Shown: positions 23,574 to 30,564 of the stretch, piece by piece
Layout: each line of letters opens with the position of its first letter
How positions within the stretch are numbered: position 1 is the stretch's first letter
NCBI GenBank assembly: GCA_035259205.1
Contig: DATFWO010000210.1
Span: 1-31,901, forward strand
DNA: 31,901 nucleotides
Direction: 5' to 3'
DNA from: SG8-41 sp035259205
GTDB lineage: Bacteria > Pseudomonadota > Gammaproteobacteria > Burkholderiales > SG8-41
Translations under genes and position numbers: made by a program
The notes under the pieces: generated by a model
Databases searched by the model: none
Seen by the model: only the letters and a program-made list of their open reading frames with translations
What the model was told of the DNA's origin: nothing

Positions 23574-24023
23574 TCATTTGCAGATCATCACCGGCACGGG
23601 GCTGTGCGCGAGCACTTTCCAGGCTTCGCTGCCAAGCAGGAGCCGCGAAATGCCGCGCCGCCCGTGCGAGGCCATTACGATCAGATCACAGCGATTGCGC
23701 CTCGCCGCATTGACGATCTCCTGGAAGGGAAAGTTGCCCCGCACGTAGGAACATTTGCAGGGTACTCGGGCCTCCCGCGCTGCGGTCTTCATCGCCGCGA
23801 AATGCCGCGCGGCGGCGCTGGCTACCCTGGCGGCGAACTGCTTCGGCGAAACGAACCCGGCGGGCACCTTGCCGTCATAAGCGTAAAGGTTGGGCTGCCA
23901 CGTCGGGCCGACCCACAGGCCGACCACGCGCGCATCCTGCTCCTTGGCGAAGCGTATGGCACGCTCCACTGCCCGCCAGGAGAAGGGCGAGCCGTCTGTC
24001 GGTACCAGTATCCGCCTGAACAT
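23574..24023 (-). CDS. Universal stress protein (UspA family)
   Basis: This 149-residue protein starts at the ATG at 24021-24023, with AAGGA 9 bases upstream; an 82-residue longer frame is rejected. It shows the Usp fold: FRRILVPTDGSPFS at the N-terminus, DLIVMASHGRRGISRLLLGS and a C-terminal PVPVMIC strand. The ATP-binding motif G-2x-G-9x-G(S/T) is present except that the first Gly is Ala (ASHG), so nucleotide binding may be weaker than in the second Usp of this window (30011-30472). Four Cys residues include a CKC pair. A FNR-like box and a matched -10 lie upstream on this strand, suggesting anaerobic induction, as seen for some Usp genes of the Pseudomonas Anr regulon. Confidence 0.88.
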   Translation of the reverse strand: MFRRILVPTDGSPFSWRAVERAIRFAKEQDARVVGLWVGPTWQPNLYAYDGKVPAGFVSPKQFAARVASAAARHFAAMKTAAREARVPCKCSYVRGNFPFQEIVNAARRNRCDLIVMASHGRRGISRLLLGSEAWKVLAHSPVPVMICK

Positions 24024-24097
24024 ACCTGCCATTCCTTTCCAGGATCCGGCGTCTTTCGATTCCGGCGCCCGGCGCGGGCCGCGGGAGCACAGGACCT

Positions 24098-24190
24098 CTA
24101 TCCACCGCCGTCCGGGCCCTGCAGCCACCACGGACCGAACTGCCGGAATTGCTTGCGCTGTTCCGCTGTGAGCACCGCGTCGATCTGATT
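24098..24190 (-). pseudogene. Truncated tail of a Spy/CpxP-like (LTxxQ) protein
   Basis: A short frame on this strand, closed by a stop just upstream (TGA at 24191-24193) and by TAG at 24098-24100, reads NQIDAVLTAEQRKQFRQFG and continues to PDGGG. LTAEQRKQF is the LTxxQ motif of Spy/CpxP-family periplasmic chaperones, normally found near the C-terminus as it is here. The rest of such a gene is missing. The remnant sits in the leader of the universal stress gene. Recognition rests on one motif and composition. Confidence 0.45.
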
Positions 24191-24209
24191 TCAAGTTTTC
24201 CTGATGATC

Positions 24210-24251
24210 ATTATTCCGGATTCGGGGCTTCCGGTTATTGAAGTAGATCAA
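24210..24251 (-). promoter_or_regulatory. FNR-type box with -10, reading toward the Usp gene
   Basis: TTGAAGTAGATCAA (24238-24251) matches the FNR consensus at nine of ten positions. On the minus strand an AATAAT (24215-24210) lies about 30 bases from the box centre, the spacing expected when the box is centred at -41.5. Predicted transcription would start near 24203. Activity is inferred from sequence. Confidence 0.55.
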
Positions 24252-24303
24252 GCGGGTTGAGCGAGACACTCATCCATATCAACGGCTCCCGTGTGAACCG
24301 AGT

Positions 24304-24344
24304 TTGATGCAGATCAAATGGGCCCAGGAGCGGACGCCTAGACT
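24304..24344 (+). promoter_or_regulatory. Consensus FNR box with -10, reading rightward
   Basis: TTGATGCAGATCAA (24304-24317) is a perfect FNR consensus palindrome. TAGACT (24339-24344), a four-of-six match to the -10 consensus, begins 28-29 bases from the box centre, fitting a class II FNR promoter. It would drive the small gene at 24385, the CBS gene and probably the hibernation factor and malic enzyme genes beyond. Confidence 0.7.
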
Positions 24345-24384
24345 CGATTCAAGGGCAATTCACGAAGGCGATGTAAGTGAGGGC

Positions 24385-24594
24385 ATGATGTTCTTCGAGC
24401 TGGCGGTGACAGGAGCGGTCGTAAAGGGTGGACTGGGCATCGCGCGCCAATGCCTTGGCTGCTACCGGGAGAAGGCGCTTGCGGGTGAGCCGGGGTGCAC
24501 GGGTTTCGGGCCAGGATGCCTCGGATACCGTACGGCCAGCATCAAGAAACCGGGCCGCGTCGCCGATGACCAGACCTATCGGAAGGAGCGCTGA
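24385..24594 (+). CDS. Small cysteine-containing hypothetical protein (69 aa)
   Basis: This 69-residue frame starts at the ATG at 24385 with GAGGG close upstream, though a longer frame opens inside the FNR box. It begins hydrophobic (MMFFELAVTGAVVKGGLGIA) and then has four cysteines (CLGC, then Cys-x7-Cys in GCTGFGPGCLGY), followed by a basic tail. The N-terminal stretch could be a membrane or signal segment. It sits between a consensus FNR box and the CBS gene, ending two bases before that start. Family not recognised. It may be a real anaerobically induced small protein or a chance frame in the leader. Confidence 0.4.
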   Translation: MMFFELAVTGAVVKGGLGIARQCLGCYREKALAGEPGCTGFGPGCLGYRTASIKKPGRVADDQTYRKER

Positions 24595-24596
24595 TC

Positions 24597-25052
24597 ATGG
24601 CGAATGTCCGCGAACTCTGCACGAGGGAAGTCGTGGTTGCCACGCGCGATACAACCGTCGCAGCAGCGGCGAAGCTGATGCGCCACCACCACGTCGGCAC
24701 CATCGTGGCCTGCGATGAGCCGAACAGGGCCTTACGCATTCCTCTCGGCATCGTGACCGACCGCGATATCGTGGTGGCGGTGGTGGCTCCGGGACTCGAT
24801 GCCGAGACGATCACGGTCGGCGACATCATGGGGCGGGAGCTGGTAACGGCACGAGAAACCGAAGGCATACTGCAGGCTCTGGAGATCATGCGCTACAAGG
24901 CCGTGCGCCGGCTGCCGATCGTGCGCGAAGACGGCCACCTGGTCGGCATCGTCTCGATCGACGATCTACTCGGTGTATTGGCGGAGGAGCTCGGCGACGT
25001 CGCCAAGATCGTCGTGCGTGAGCAGGACCGCGAAGCGGTAACCCGGACGTAA
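24597..25052 (+). CDS. CBS-domain pair protein
   Basis: This 151-residue protein consists of two CBS domains: about 8-70 (CTREVVVATRDTTVAAAAKLM, then GIVTDRDIVV) and about 78-138 (VGDIMGRELVTA, then RRLPIVREDGHLVGIVSIDDL). CBS pairs bind adenosine nucleotides and act as energy-state sensors. No catalytic domain is attached, so it probably acts by binding a partner. The ATG follows GGAAGGAG at 8 bases. It belongs to the FNR-boxed set with stress and ribosome hibernation genes. A partner cannot be named. Confidence 0.9.
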   Translation: MANVRELCTREVVVATRDTTVAAAAKLMRHHHVGTIVACDEPNRALRIPLGIVTDRDIVVAVVAPGLDAETITVGDIMGRELVTARETEGILQALEIMRYKAVRRLPIVREDGHLVGIVSIDDLLGVLAEELGDVAKIVVREQDREAVTRT

Positions 25053-25068
25053 AGCGGGGCGGCGAGCA

Positions 25069-25422
25069 ATGATGAACAGCCCGGTGCAGATCACGCTGCG
25101 AGGGATGACTCGCTCGGAAGCGCTCGAATTGCGTGTTCGGCGCGCAGTGGGCAAGCTCGGACGGCTGTATTCGGGGATCGTGGCGTGCCGCGTCCTGGTC
25201 GAGGCGCCGCACCGCAATCAGCGGCAGGGCCGGCAGTTCGTGGTCCATCTCGACCTCAAGATGCCGGGCGATGAGATCGTGATCAACCGCGACCATCGCG
25301 AGGACGTCTATGTCGCGCTGAGAGATGCGTTCGATGCGGCTCGGCGGCAGCTCGCGGACTATGTGCAGCGGCGACGCCGCGAAGCGGGAGCGCAGCGCCT
25401 TGTTGCGATTGCTGAGGAGTAG
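25069..25422 (+). CDS. HPF/RaiA-type ribosome hibernation factor
   Basis: This 117-residue protein belongs to the sigma-54 modulation/ribosomal S30AE family: a beta-alpha-beta-beta-beta-alpha fold with ITLRGMTRSEALELRVRRAV at the start, CRVLVEAPHR, then FVVHLDLKMPGDEIVIN and the basic helical end REDVYVALRDAFDAARRQL. It lacks the long C-terminal dimerisation domain, so it is the short HPF/YfiA type. Such proteins bind the 30S decoding centre and silence ribosomes in stationary or energy-limited cells. It lies 16 bases after the CBS gene, consistent with an anaerobic dormancy operon. Two adjacent ATG codons make the start ambiguous by one residue. Confidence 0.85.
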   Translation: MMNSPVQITLRGMTRSEALELRVRRAVGKLGRLYSGIVACRVLVEAPHRNQRQGRQFVVHLDLKMPGDEIVINRDHREDVYVALRDAFDAARRQLADYVQRRRREAGAQRLVAIAEE

Positions 25423-25425
25423 CTC

Positions 25426-27087
25426 ATGACGGCACCACAGGAAGCAGGCGCGTACAGCATTGCGGCGGAACTGCCGCGCGGCGCCGCGTTGCTGCGCGAT
25501 CCCGCATTGAACAAGGGCACGGCCTTCACCGAGCGCGAGCGTGACGCGCTCGGGTTGCGCGGGCTGCTCCCCCCGCACGTGCTTTCCCAGGACGAGCAGC
25601 TGCAACGGGTGCTGGAGAACCTGCGCCGCCTGCCCGACGATCTCGACCGTTACGTCGCGCTCAACGCGCTGCACGATCGCAACGAGGCCCTCTTCTTCCG
25701 CGTGGTGTGCGACAACATCGACGAAATGCAGCCGCTCATCTACACGCCGACGGTTGGCCTTGCCTGCCAGAAGTATGGGCACATATTCCAGCGCCCGCGC
25801 GGGATCTTCATCGGATCCAACGATCGCGGCCGCGTGGCCAAGGTGCTGCGTAACTGGCCGTATCGCGCGGGGATCATCGTGGTGAGCGACGGCGAGCGCA
25901 TTCTCGGCCTGGGCGATCTGGGGGCCAACGGCATGGGCATCCCGGTGGGCAAGCTTGCGCTCTATGCGGCCTGCGCCGGCGTGCATCCCAACCTGTGCTT
26001 GCCGGTGATGCTCGATGTCGGCACGAACAACGCGGAGCTGCTGGAGGACCGGTTCTACGTGGGGCTGCGCCAGCGGCGCGTGCGCGGCGCCGCCTACGAC
26101 GAGCTGGTCGAGGAATTCATCGACGCCGCGCAGGAGGTTTTTCCCGGCGTCGTCATCCAGTTCGAGGATTTCGCGAACCAGAACGCGTTCCGGCTGCTGC
26201 GCAAGTATCGCGACCGCATCTGCACCTTCAACGACGACATCCAGGGCACGGCGGCCGTCGCGCTCGCCGGCATCTTCTCGGCGTTGCGCGTGACCGGCGG
26301 CGGGCTCACCGACCAGACGGTCCTGTTTCTCGGCGCGGGCGAGGCGGCGACGGGTATCGCAGACCTGGCGGTTTCGGCGATGGTCGCGCAGGGACTTACC
26401 GCCGAGGCAGCGCGCCGGCGCTGCTGGCTCATGGACTCGCGTGGCCTGGTGGTGAAAGGCCGCACCGATCTCGCGGAGCACAAGCTGCCGTACGCGCACG
26501 ATCACGCTCGCGTGGATGAATTCCTGACTGCGGTGAGAACGCTCAGGCCCACCGCCATCATCGGCGTCGCCGCGGTGGGGGGCGCCTTTACCCGGGAGGT
26601 GCTGGAGGAGATGGCGCGGATCAACGCCCTTCCGATCGTGTTCGCGCTTTCGAATCCCACGTCGAAATCGGAATGCACGGCGGAGGAAGCCTATCGCCAC
26701 ACGGGAGGACGGGCGCTCTTCGCCTGCGGCAGTCCCTTCGATCCGGTCACGGTGCAAGGCAGGACCTTCGTGCCGCGCCAGGGCAACAACTCCTACATCT
26801 TCCCCGGCATAGGGCTCGGCGCGATCGCAAGCCGTGCGCGCCGCATCACCGACGAGATGTTCATGGCGGCGGCCCACAGCCTGGCGCACGACGTCGACGA
26901 GTCCGATCTCGCGCAGGGCAGCCTGTACCCCGCCCTCCCGCGCATCCGCGAAGTCTCGGCCAACATCGCCGCGCGGGTAGCGGATGTCGCCTACCGGCGC
27001 GGGCTCGCCGCCGGACCCGACCCGGCGAACGTCCTGACGCACGTCAGGTCGCAGATGTACGCGCCGGCGTACTGCCGCCGTGTGTGA
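25426..27087 (+). CDS. maeA: NAD-type malic enzyme (MaeA/SfcA family)
   Basis: This 553-residue enzyme oxidatively decarboxylates malate to pyruvate. It has the large malic enzyme architecture: PLIYTPTVG (catalytic Tyr, about 108), GLGDLGANGMGIPVGK (about 166-181, catalytic Lys), metal-binding FEDFANQNAF (about 247) and FNDDIQGTAA (about 269), the Rossmann loop LGAGEAATGIADL (about 304) and SNPTSKSECTAEEAY. The ATG follows GAGGAG at 6 bases, 3 bases after the hibernation factor. NAD preference is inferred from the family (E. coli SfcA is 565 aa). In this setting it may supply pyruvate and NADH during nitrate respiration on C4 acids. Confidence 0.92.
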   Translation: MTAPQEAGAYSIAAELPRGAALLRDPALNKGTAFTERERDALGLRGLLPPHVLSQDEQLQRVLENLRRLPDDLDRYVALNALHDRNEALFFRVVCDNIDEMQPLIYTPTVGLACQKYGHIFQRPRGIFIGSNDRGRVAKVLRNWPYRAGIIVVSDGERILGLGDLGANGMGIPVGKLALYAACAGVHPNLCLPVMLDVGTNNAELLEDRFYVGLRQRRVRGAAYDELVEEFIDAAQEVFPGVVIQFEDFANQNAFRLLRKYRDRICTFNDDIQGTAAVALAGIFSALRVTGGGLTDQTVLFLGAGEAATGIADLAVSAMVAQGLTAEAARRRCWLMDSRGLVVKGRTDLAEHKLPYAHDHARVDEFLTAVRTLRPTAIIGVAAVGGAFTREVLEEMARINALPIVFALSNPTSKSECTAEEAYRHTGGRALFACGSPFDPVTVQGRTFVPRQGNNSYIFPGIGLGAIASRARRITDEMFMAAAHSLAHDVDESDLAQGSLYPALPRIREVSANIAARVADVAYRRGLAAGPDPANVLTHVRSQMYAPAYCRRV

Positions 27088-27262
27088 GCGCGGCGCGCGG
27101 CACGGGAGCGGATTCGCCGTGTAACCTCGCGCGCGGCCACGTTTCACACACTCCACCGCGAATAATCGAGTTTGCCCGCCCCCCGGGAGGAATTGCCGGG
27201 AACCCCGGGCTGCGGGCTGGACTCACATGCCATGAGGGTATTCCACCTGAGGAGGAAAGCTC

Positions 27263-27481
27263 ATGGCGGCGAATCAAATCATCGCGATCATCCTGATCGT
27301 ACTGGGGACCCTGGGTCTGGCCTACGGCAGCTTCAGCTACACCAAGGAGACTCACGAGGCGAAGATCGGTCCGCTCCAGTTCTCGATCAAGGAGAAGGAA
27401 ACGGTGAACATCCCGGTGTGGGCCGGCGCGGGAGCGATAGCAGCGGGCGTGATCCTGCTCGTCGCGGGTCGCAAGCGATGA
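27263..27481 (+). CDS. Small two-helix inner-membrane protein
   Basis: This 72-residue protein has two hydrophobic segments (about 5-23, IIAIILIVLGTLGLAYG; about 51-68, VWAGAGAIAAGVILLVAG) separated by a polar loop containing YTKETHEAKIGPLQFSIKEK. It ends in RKR, favouring the positive-inside rule for both ends. A strong ribosome site (GGAGGAAAGCTC) precedes the ATG. Similar small proteins of unknown function (DUF3185-like) are common in proteobacteria. A fragment of a second copy lies at 23528-23565. It lies in a separate transcription unit 175 bp after the malic enzyme, though read-through is possible. Confidence 0.75.
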   Translation: MAANQIIAIILIVLGTLGLAYGSFSYTKETHEAKIGPLQFSIKEKETVNIPVWAGAGAIAAGVILLVAGRKR

Positions 27482-27486
27482 AGCCG

Positions 27487-27507
27487 GTGACCGGCAACCG
27501 GTGATCG
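27487..27507 (+). repeat. GTGACCG heptamer array (3 units)
   Basis: GTGACCG, GCAACCG, GTGATCG follow the stop codon of the small membrane-protein gene by 5 bases. They are the same class of degenerate heptamer as at 85-162, 372-406 and 13238-13258, again placed directly after a stop codon. Confidence 0.5.
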
Positions 27508-27557
27508 GTCCGTTACCTGACTGCGGTCGGGTCCCAGCAGGTCCGGGAGGTAGGGCC

Positions 27558-27576
27558 GTGGCCTTGACCGGGCCAC
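27558..27576. terminator. Hairpin between convergent genes
   Basis: GTGGCC, a 7-base loop and GGCCAC form a 6-bp stem in the gap between the convergent small membrane-protein and hemerythrin genes. No T-tract follows on either strand, so intrinsic termination is doubtful; it may stop the two transcripts in some other way or be incidental. Confidence 0.3.
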
Positions 27577-27611
27577 CGAGCCAAGTGCCGGTAGGCATCC
27601 CCGAAGGGAAG

Positions 27612-28238
27612 TCACCGCGACTGTGACTGCGCGAGACCGATAGGAGCTGGGGCGATTTCGAGGATGCGGTTGAAGAGCCTGTCGTAGTCTTCGGTATCGC
27701 CCCCCAGTGCGAGCGGGTCGCGGTCTTTCCGGATCTCTATTTCCACCTTCGACCAGTCGGCCGCGGACAGCGCTTGCTCCGCGAGCGGGAACAGCAAGTC
27801 CTCCTCCTTTCGGATATGGCCCCAGTAGTTGCGCGCGAAGTTCTCCACTTCGCGCTCGAACGCCGGAAATTCCCGGTCGCCTCCTTCTTCATAGCGGATC
27901 AGCGCTTGCGCGAGCCGACGCAGCGATTCCTCGCCGCGGGCATGGTCCTCTTCCAGCTCGGCGATCAGTGCCTCGGCTTCGGCGCTGCGCTCGCGTATCG
28001 CCTTGAACAGATAGCGGTCTTCCTTCGGGTGGTGCATGCGCTCCGAGAAGGTGTCCAGGTAATAGAGCATCGCGTGGAACACACGGGGCTCGATCTTTCT
28101 GCCGAGCGTCCGGATTCCCTGAACGAGGTAGTCCATCCCGTGCAGGACGGCCAGGATCGAGCGATGCTCGTCGTGAATGATCGAGAGAGCCTTGACCATG
28201 AGCCTGCGCTCGGGGTGTTGAAGCACTGGCCCGTCCAT
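27612..28238 (-). CDS. Hemerythrin-like (HHE) di-iron protein
   Basis: This 208-residue protein has the four-helix HHE pattern with probable di-iron ligands His22/His25 (IIHDEH), His69/70 with Glu73 (MHHPKED), His99 with Glu103 (EDHARGEE), and His141 with Glu145 (HIRKEED). Such proteins bind oxygen or nitric oxide, or help repair iron-sulfur centres. Its neighbourhood of FNR-boxed and nitrate respiration genes makes NO or oxygen handling plausible, but the role is inferred. AGGAGG lies about 11 bases before the ATG at 28238; a second ATG 39 bases later is possible. The last 50 residues are not part of the HHE core. Cytoplasmic, no signal peptide. Confidence 0.85.
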   Translation of the reverse strand: MDGPVLQHPERRLMVKALSIIHDEHRSILAVLHGMDYLVQGIRTLGRKIEPRVFHAMLYYLDTFSERMHHPKEDRYLFKAIRERSAEAEALIAELEEDHARGEESLRRLAQALIRYEEGGDREFPAFEREVENFARNYWGHIRKEEDLLFPLAEQALSAADWSKVEIEIRKDRDPLALGGDTEDYDRLFNRILEIAPAPIGLAQSQSR

Positions 28239-28259
28239 GGTGCCGGTTTCCTCCTGACG

Positions 28260-28574
28260 CTATGGCCGTTCGAAAGGCTTAAGCGACTCGACGTTGATCA
28301 GATAGCCCGGCGCGGTCTGTTCGTAGCGTGCGAGGCACCCGCGGGCGCAGCCCTGCTTCCCGGGCCATAGGTCGCACGATCGCACCTGCACTTCGGACTC
28401 TTCTCCCGTGCCGCGCGAAACCCGTTCTGTGCAAACGGATGCGACCGAGCCGGTTTCAGGGCACCTCATGAGCCGCATGTCCCGCACCGGCGAAATCGCT
28501 TGGCGAACGAGCACAACGATTGCGGCTGCAGCCGCAAAACCTGCCATCAATAAGGTGAATTCCAGCCCAGTCAT
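28260..28574 (-). CDS. Membrane-anchored cysteine-rich hypothetical protein
   Basis: This 104-residue protein starts at the ATG at 28572-28574, which follows AAGGAGG at 5 bases; a slightly longer frame is rejected. It has one N-terminal membrane segment (about 3-24, EFTLLMAGFAAAAAIVVLV) and then a soluble domain with five cysteines: RCPETGSVASVC, SCDLWPGKQGC and GC, spaced like a metal- or heme-free redox or zinc motif. A FNR-like box lies about 75-88 bp upstream of the start. Its stop is 21 bases from the hemerythrin start on the same strand, so the two are likely one operon. Family not recognised. Orientation of the Cys domain cannot be decided from the sequence. Confidence 0.7.
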   Translation of the reverse strand: MTGLEFTLLMAGFAAAAAIVVLVRQAISPVRDMRLMRCPETGSVASVCTERVSRGTGEESEVQVRSCDLWPGKQGCARGCLARYEQTAPGYLINVESLKPFERP

Positions 28575-28648
28575 GACGCCTCCTTGGCGCGAGCTGCGCA
28601 TCTGTCGATGTTTAGAGCCTATTCGACACCCGGGAAGATGCCCGGATG

Positions 28649-28662
28649 TTGATCCATGTCAA
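28649..28662 (-). promoter_or_regulatory. FNR-type box upstream of cysteine-rich protein gene
   Basis: TTGATCCATGTCAA matches the FNR consensus TTGAT-N4-ATCAA at nine of ten positions. It lies just after the end of the MFS gene and 75 bases before the start of the cysteine-rich membrane protein, so it likely drives that gene and the following hemerythrin gene. Confidence 0.65.
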
Positions 28663-28673
28663 AGAAGCGTGAT

Positions 28674-29945
28674 TCATCCGGCTCGCGACGGTCCCCCCTG
28701 GGTGAGCCGTTTTGACGCGGCGGCGAGCGCGCGCGTCCGCATTCTGGCGAGGAGCAGGGATAACATCACACCCACGGCGCAGGCCGCCCCGATGCCGATG
28801 AACCCCCACTCGAACGACCCGGTGTGGTCGCGCACCGAGCCCAGGGCATAGACGCAGACGAAGCCGCCGATGTTGGCGAAGAGATTGGCAAACCCGATCG
28901 TGGTCCCTGCGACGCGGGTACCCAGAACTTCCACCGGCACGAGAAAGAGCGGCCCGAAGTAGAAGCCGACAAAGATCGAATAGACCGCGACCACCGCGAT
29001 CAACGCGGGGGCCGATTCCACCTCCGGCAGCACCGCTGCGGCGCAGGCGAGCACGGCGAGCGCTCCGCCGATCACGAGCGGCGGATTGCGCAGGCGGTCG
29101 GAGACGTAGGCGCCGAGCGTGTTCGACGGCGCGGAGAGCGCCGCGCTCATCGCCATGACCATGCCGGCGGCCGGCAGCGAGAAGCCACGGTCGGTGACGA
29201 GAAACGACGGCAGCCAGAAGTTGAACCCCATGACCACCGCGAAGCGAACGAACTGGAGCCAGCTGCACACCCACAATATGGGATAGCGCGTGATTCCAAG
29301 AATGTCCGCGGCGGATAGCGGATTGCGACTAGGAGGCCGGGGCCGGTCCTTCGCGTAGACGCGGAACAGGCACGCGGTGCCGATGCCCACGAGGGCGAAG
29401 GCGATGAAGGTGACACGCCAGCCGTGGCGTTCGGCGAGCTGCGGGCCCGCCAGCGACAAGAACACGCTGCCCGCCGCGGCGCCGAGGAGGAACAGGCTCA
29501 TCGCGGTGGCGCGGCGCCGCGGCGGGTACCACGACGCCAGCAACGCGAGACCGGGGGCGAACAGCAGCGCGCGGAAAGCTCCGGCGATGAACTGGTTTAC
29601 GAGCGCCAGCCGGAACACGTGGATGAGGCCCAGGCTCACCGACAGGATCGACCATCCCAGCAGTCCGACGAAGAGCAGGCGCCGCGGGCCGAAACGATCG
29701 GAGAGATAGCCTGCTGGGATCTGAATGAGAGCGTAGCTCACCATTCCCGCCGCCGAGAGCATCCCGGCCTCGGCAAAGGTGATTCCCAGGTCCTCCCGGA
29801 TCGAAGGCAGCAGCAGCGGAATCGCCGCAAGCGTGAGGAAGTGCGCCACCTGGCAAAGGACGGTAACCGCCACGGTGGCGATCCCGTCGCGGCTTATCGT
29901 TTCTGCCTCGCGAAGGCGATACGCGGGTGTGGTGGACGGATTCAT
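28674..29945 (-). CDS. Major facilitator superfamily transporter
   Basis: This 423-residue protein has about 12 hydrophobic segments in two halves. The MFS A-like loop reads GYLSDRFGPRR (about 79-89), with PPRRRATAMS in the cytoplasmic loop after helix 4-5, and GAYVSDRLRN in the second half. It is not the NarK type: the nitrate-porter glycine runs are absent. Substrate is not readable; sugar acid and organic acid porters have similar overall form. It lies 65 bases after the second universal stress gene on the same strand and is probably co-transcribed with it. The start lacks a good ribosome site. Confidence 0.85.
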   Translation of the reverse strand: MNPSTTPAYRLREAETISRDGIATVAVTVLCQVAHFLTLAAIPLLLPSIREDLGITFAEAGMLSAAGMVSYALIQIPAGYLSDRFGPRRLLFVGLLGWSILSVSLGLIHVFRLALVNQFIAGAFRALLFAPGLALLASWYPPRRRATAMSLFLLGAAAGSVFLSLAGPQLAERHGWRVTFIAFALVGIGTACLFRVYAKDRPRPPSRNPLSAADILGITRYPILWVCSWLQFVRFAVVMGFNFWLPSFLVTDRGFSLPAAGMVMAMSAALSAPSNTLGAYVSDRLRNPPLVIGGALAVLACAAAVLPEVESAPALIAVVAVYSIFVGFYFGPLFLVPVEVLGTRVAGTTIGFANLFANIGGFVCVYALGSVRDHTGSFEWGFIGIGAACAVGVMLSLLLARMRTRALAAASKRLTQGGPSRAG

Positions 29946-30010
29946 GCGATCCGGAGCTTGATCTTGGAGCGGTCATGGCACGCATGCCGCGATCGGTGCG
30001 ACCGGCGGCA

Positions 30011-30472
30011 TCAACGACGCCTGCCTGCCGGCGACCTGACCAGCAAGACCGGAACGGGCGTCGCACGAACGACTCCCTCGGCGGCACTGCCCATCACGAC
30101 GCGCTTGATACCGCGGCGTCCGTGCGTGCCCATCACGATCAAGTCCGCGCGCCGCTTCCGGGCCTGCTCGACGATCACGTCCGCCACGCTGCGCAACATG
30201 TTTTCGACGAGCACCGGCGTCGATCGCAAGCGGCGCTTGCGCGCCCTGGCCCGCGCATCGTCGAGTATCTTCCTGCCGCTGTTCCGCAGCGAGCCGAGCA
30301 GGCTGTCCACCGTTGCGGCGTCCGCATCGATGCTCTGCGTAAGCACCTGCTCGTCCACCACGTGAAGCAGGTACAACGTTGCGCGCCGCTCGCTCGCGAG
30401 CTTGATCGCCTGCTCGAGGCCGCGTTCGGATGTCGAGCTCCCGTCCAGAGGTACCAGTATTCGCTTGAACAT
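30011..30472 (-). CDS. Universal stress protein (UspA family)
   Basis: This 153-residue Usp has the complete ATP-binding motif G-2x-G-9x-GS (MGTHGRRGIKRVVMGS), the N-terminal KRILVPLDGSSTSE and the C-terminal TPVPVLLVR strand. It thus belongs to the nucleotide-binding subgroup, in contrast to the Usp at 23574-24023, which has Ala at the first Gly. GGAG lies 8 bases before the ATG. It precedes the MFS gene on the same strand. Universal stress proteins respond to starvation, anoxia and other insults; regulation of this copy is not visible in the sequence. It shares only family-level similarity with the other copy. Confidence 0.9.
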   Translation of the reverse strand: MFKRILVPLDGSSTSERGLEQAIKLASERRATLYLLHVVDEQVLTQSIDADAATVDSLLGSLRNSGRKILDDARARARKRRLRSTPVLVENMLRSVADVIVEQARKRRADLIVMGTHGRRGIKRVVMGSAAEGVVRATPVPVLLVRSPAGRRR

Positions 30473-30564
30473 GACTGCCGCTCCATGTCATGGATGAAAA
30501 GGAAGCGGTGGTCCGGCATTGGGGGCGACGGGGAATGGTGGCCATCCGCCTCGGGAAAGATCGC

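Larger units (their letters stand above)
24024..24384. other. 361-bp gene-free divergent control region
   Basis: This gap between the leftward universal stress gene and the rightward small protein holds two FNR-like boxes (24238-24251 and 24304-24317), matching -10 elements for each direction, and the Spy/CpxP-like remnant (24098-24190). No other gene is supported. Leftward, the predicted transcript has a leader of about 180 nt. Confidence 0.6.

Noticed and set aside
24886..27156. Long antisense open frame opposite the malic enzyme
   Set aside because: Malic enzyme motifs on the plus strand are complete, and the antisense product has no recognisable features.
27482..27611. Possible riboswitch or structured RNA in the gap before the hemerythrin gene
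   Set aside because: Some short segments recall riboswitch boxes, but no known consensus could be assembled, and the gap lies between convergent gene ends.
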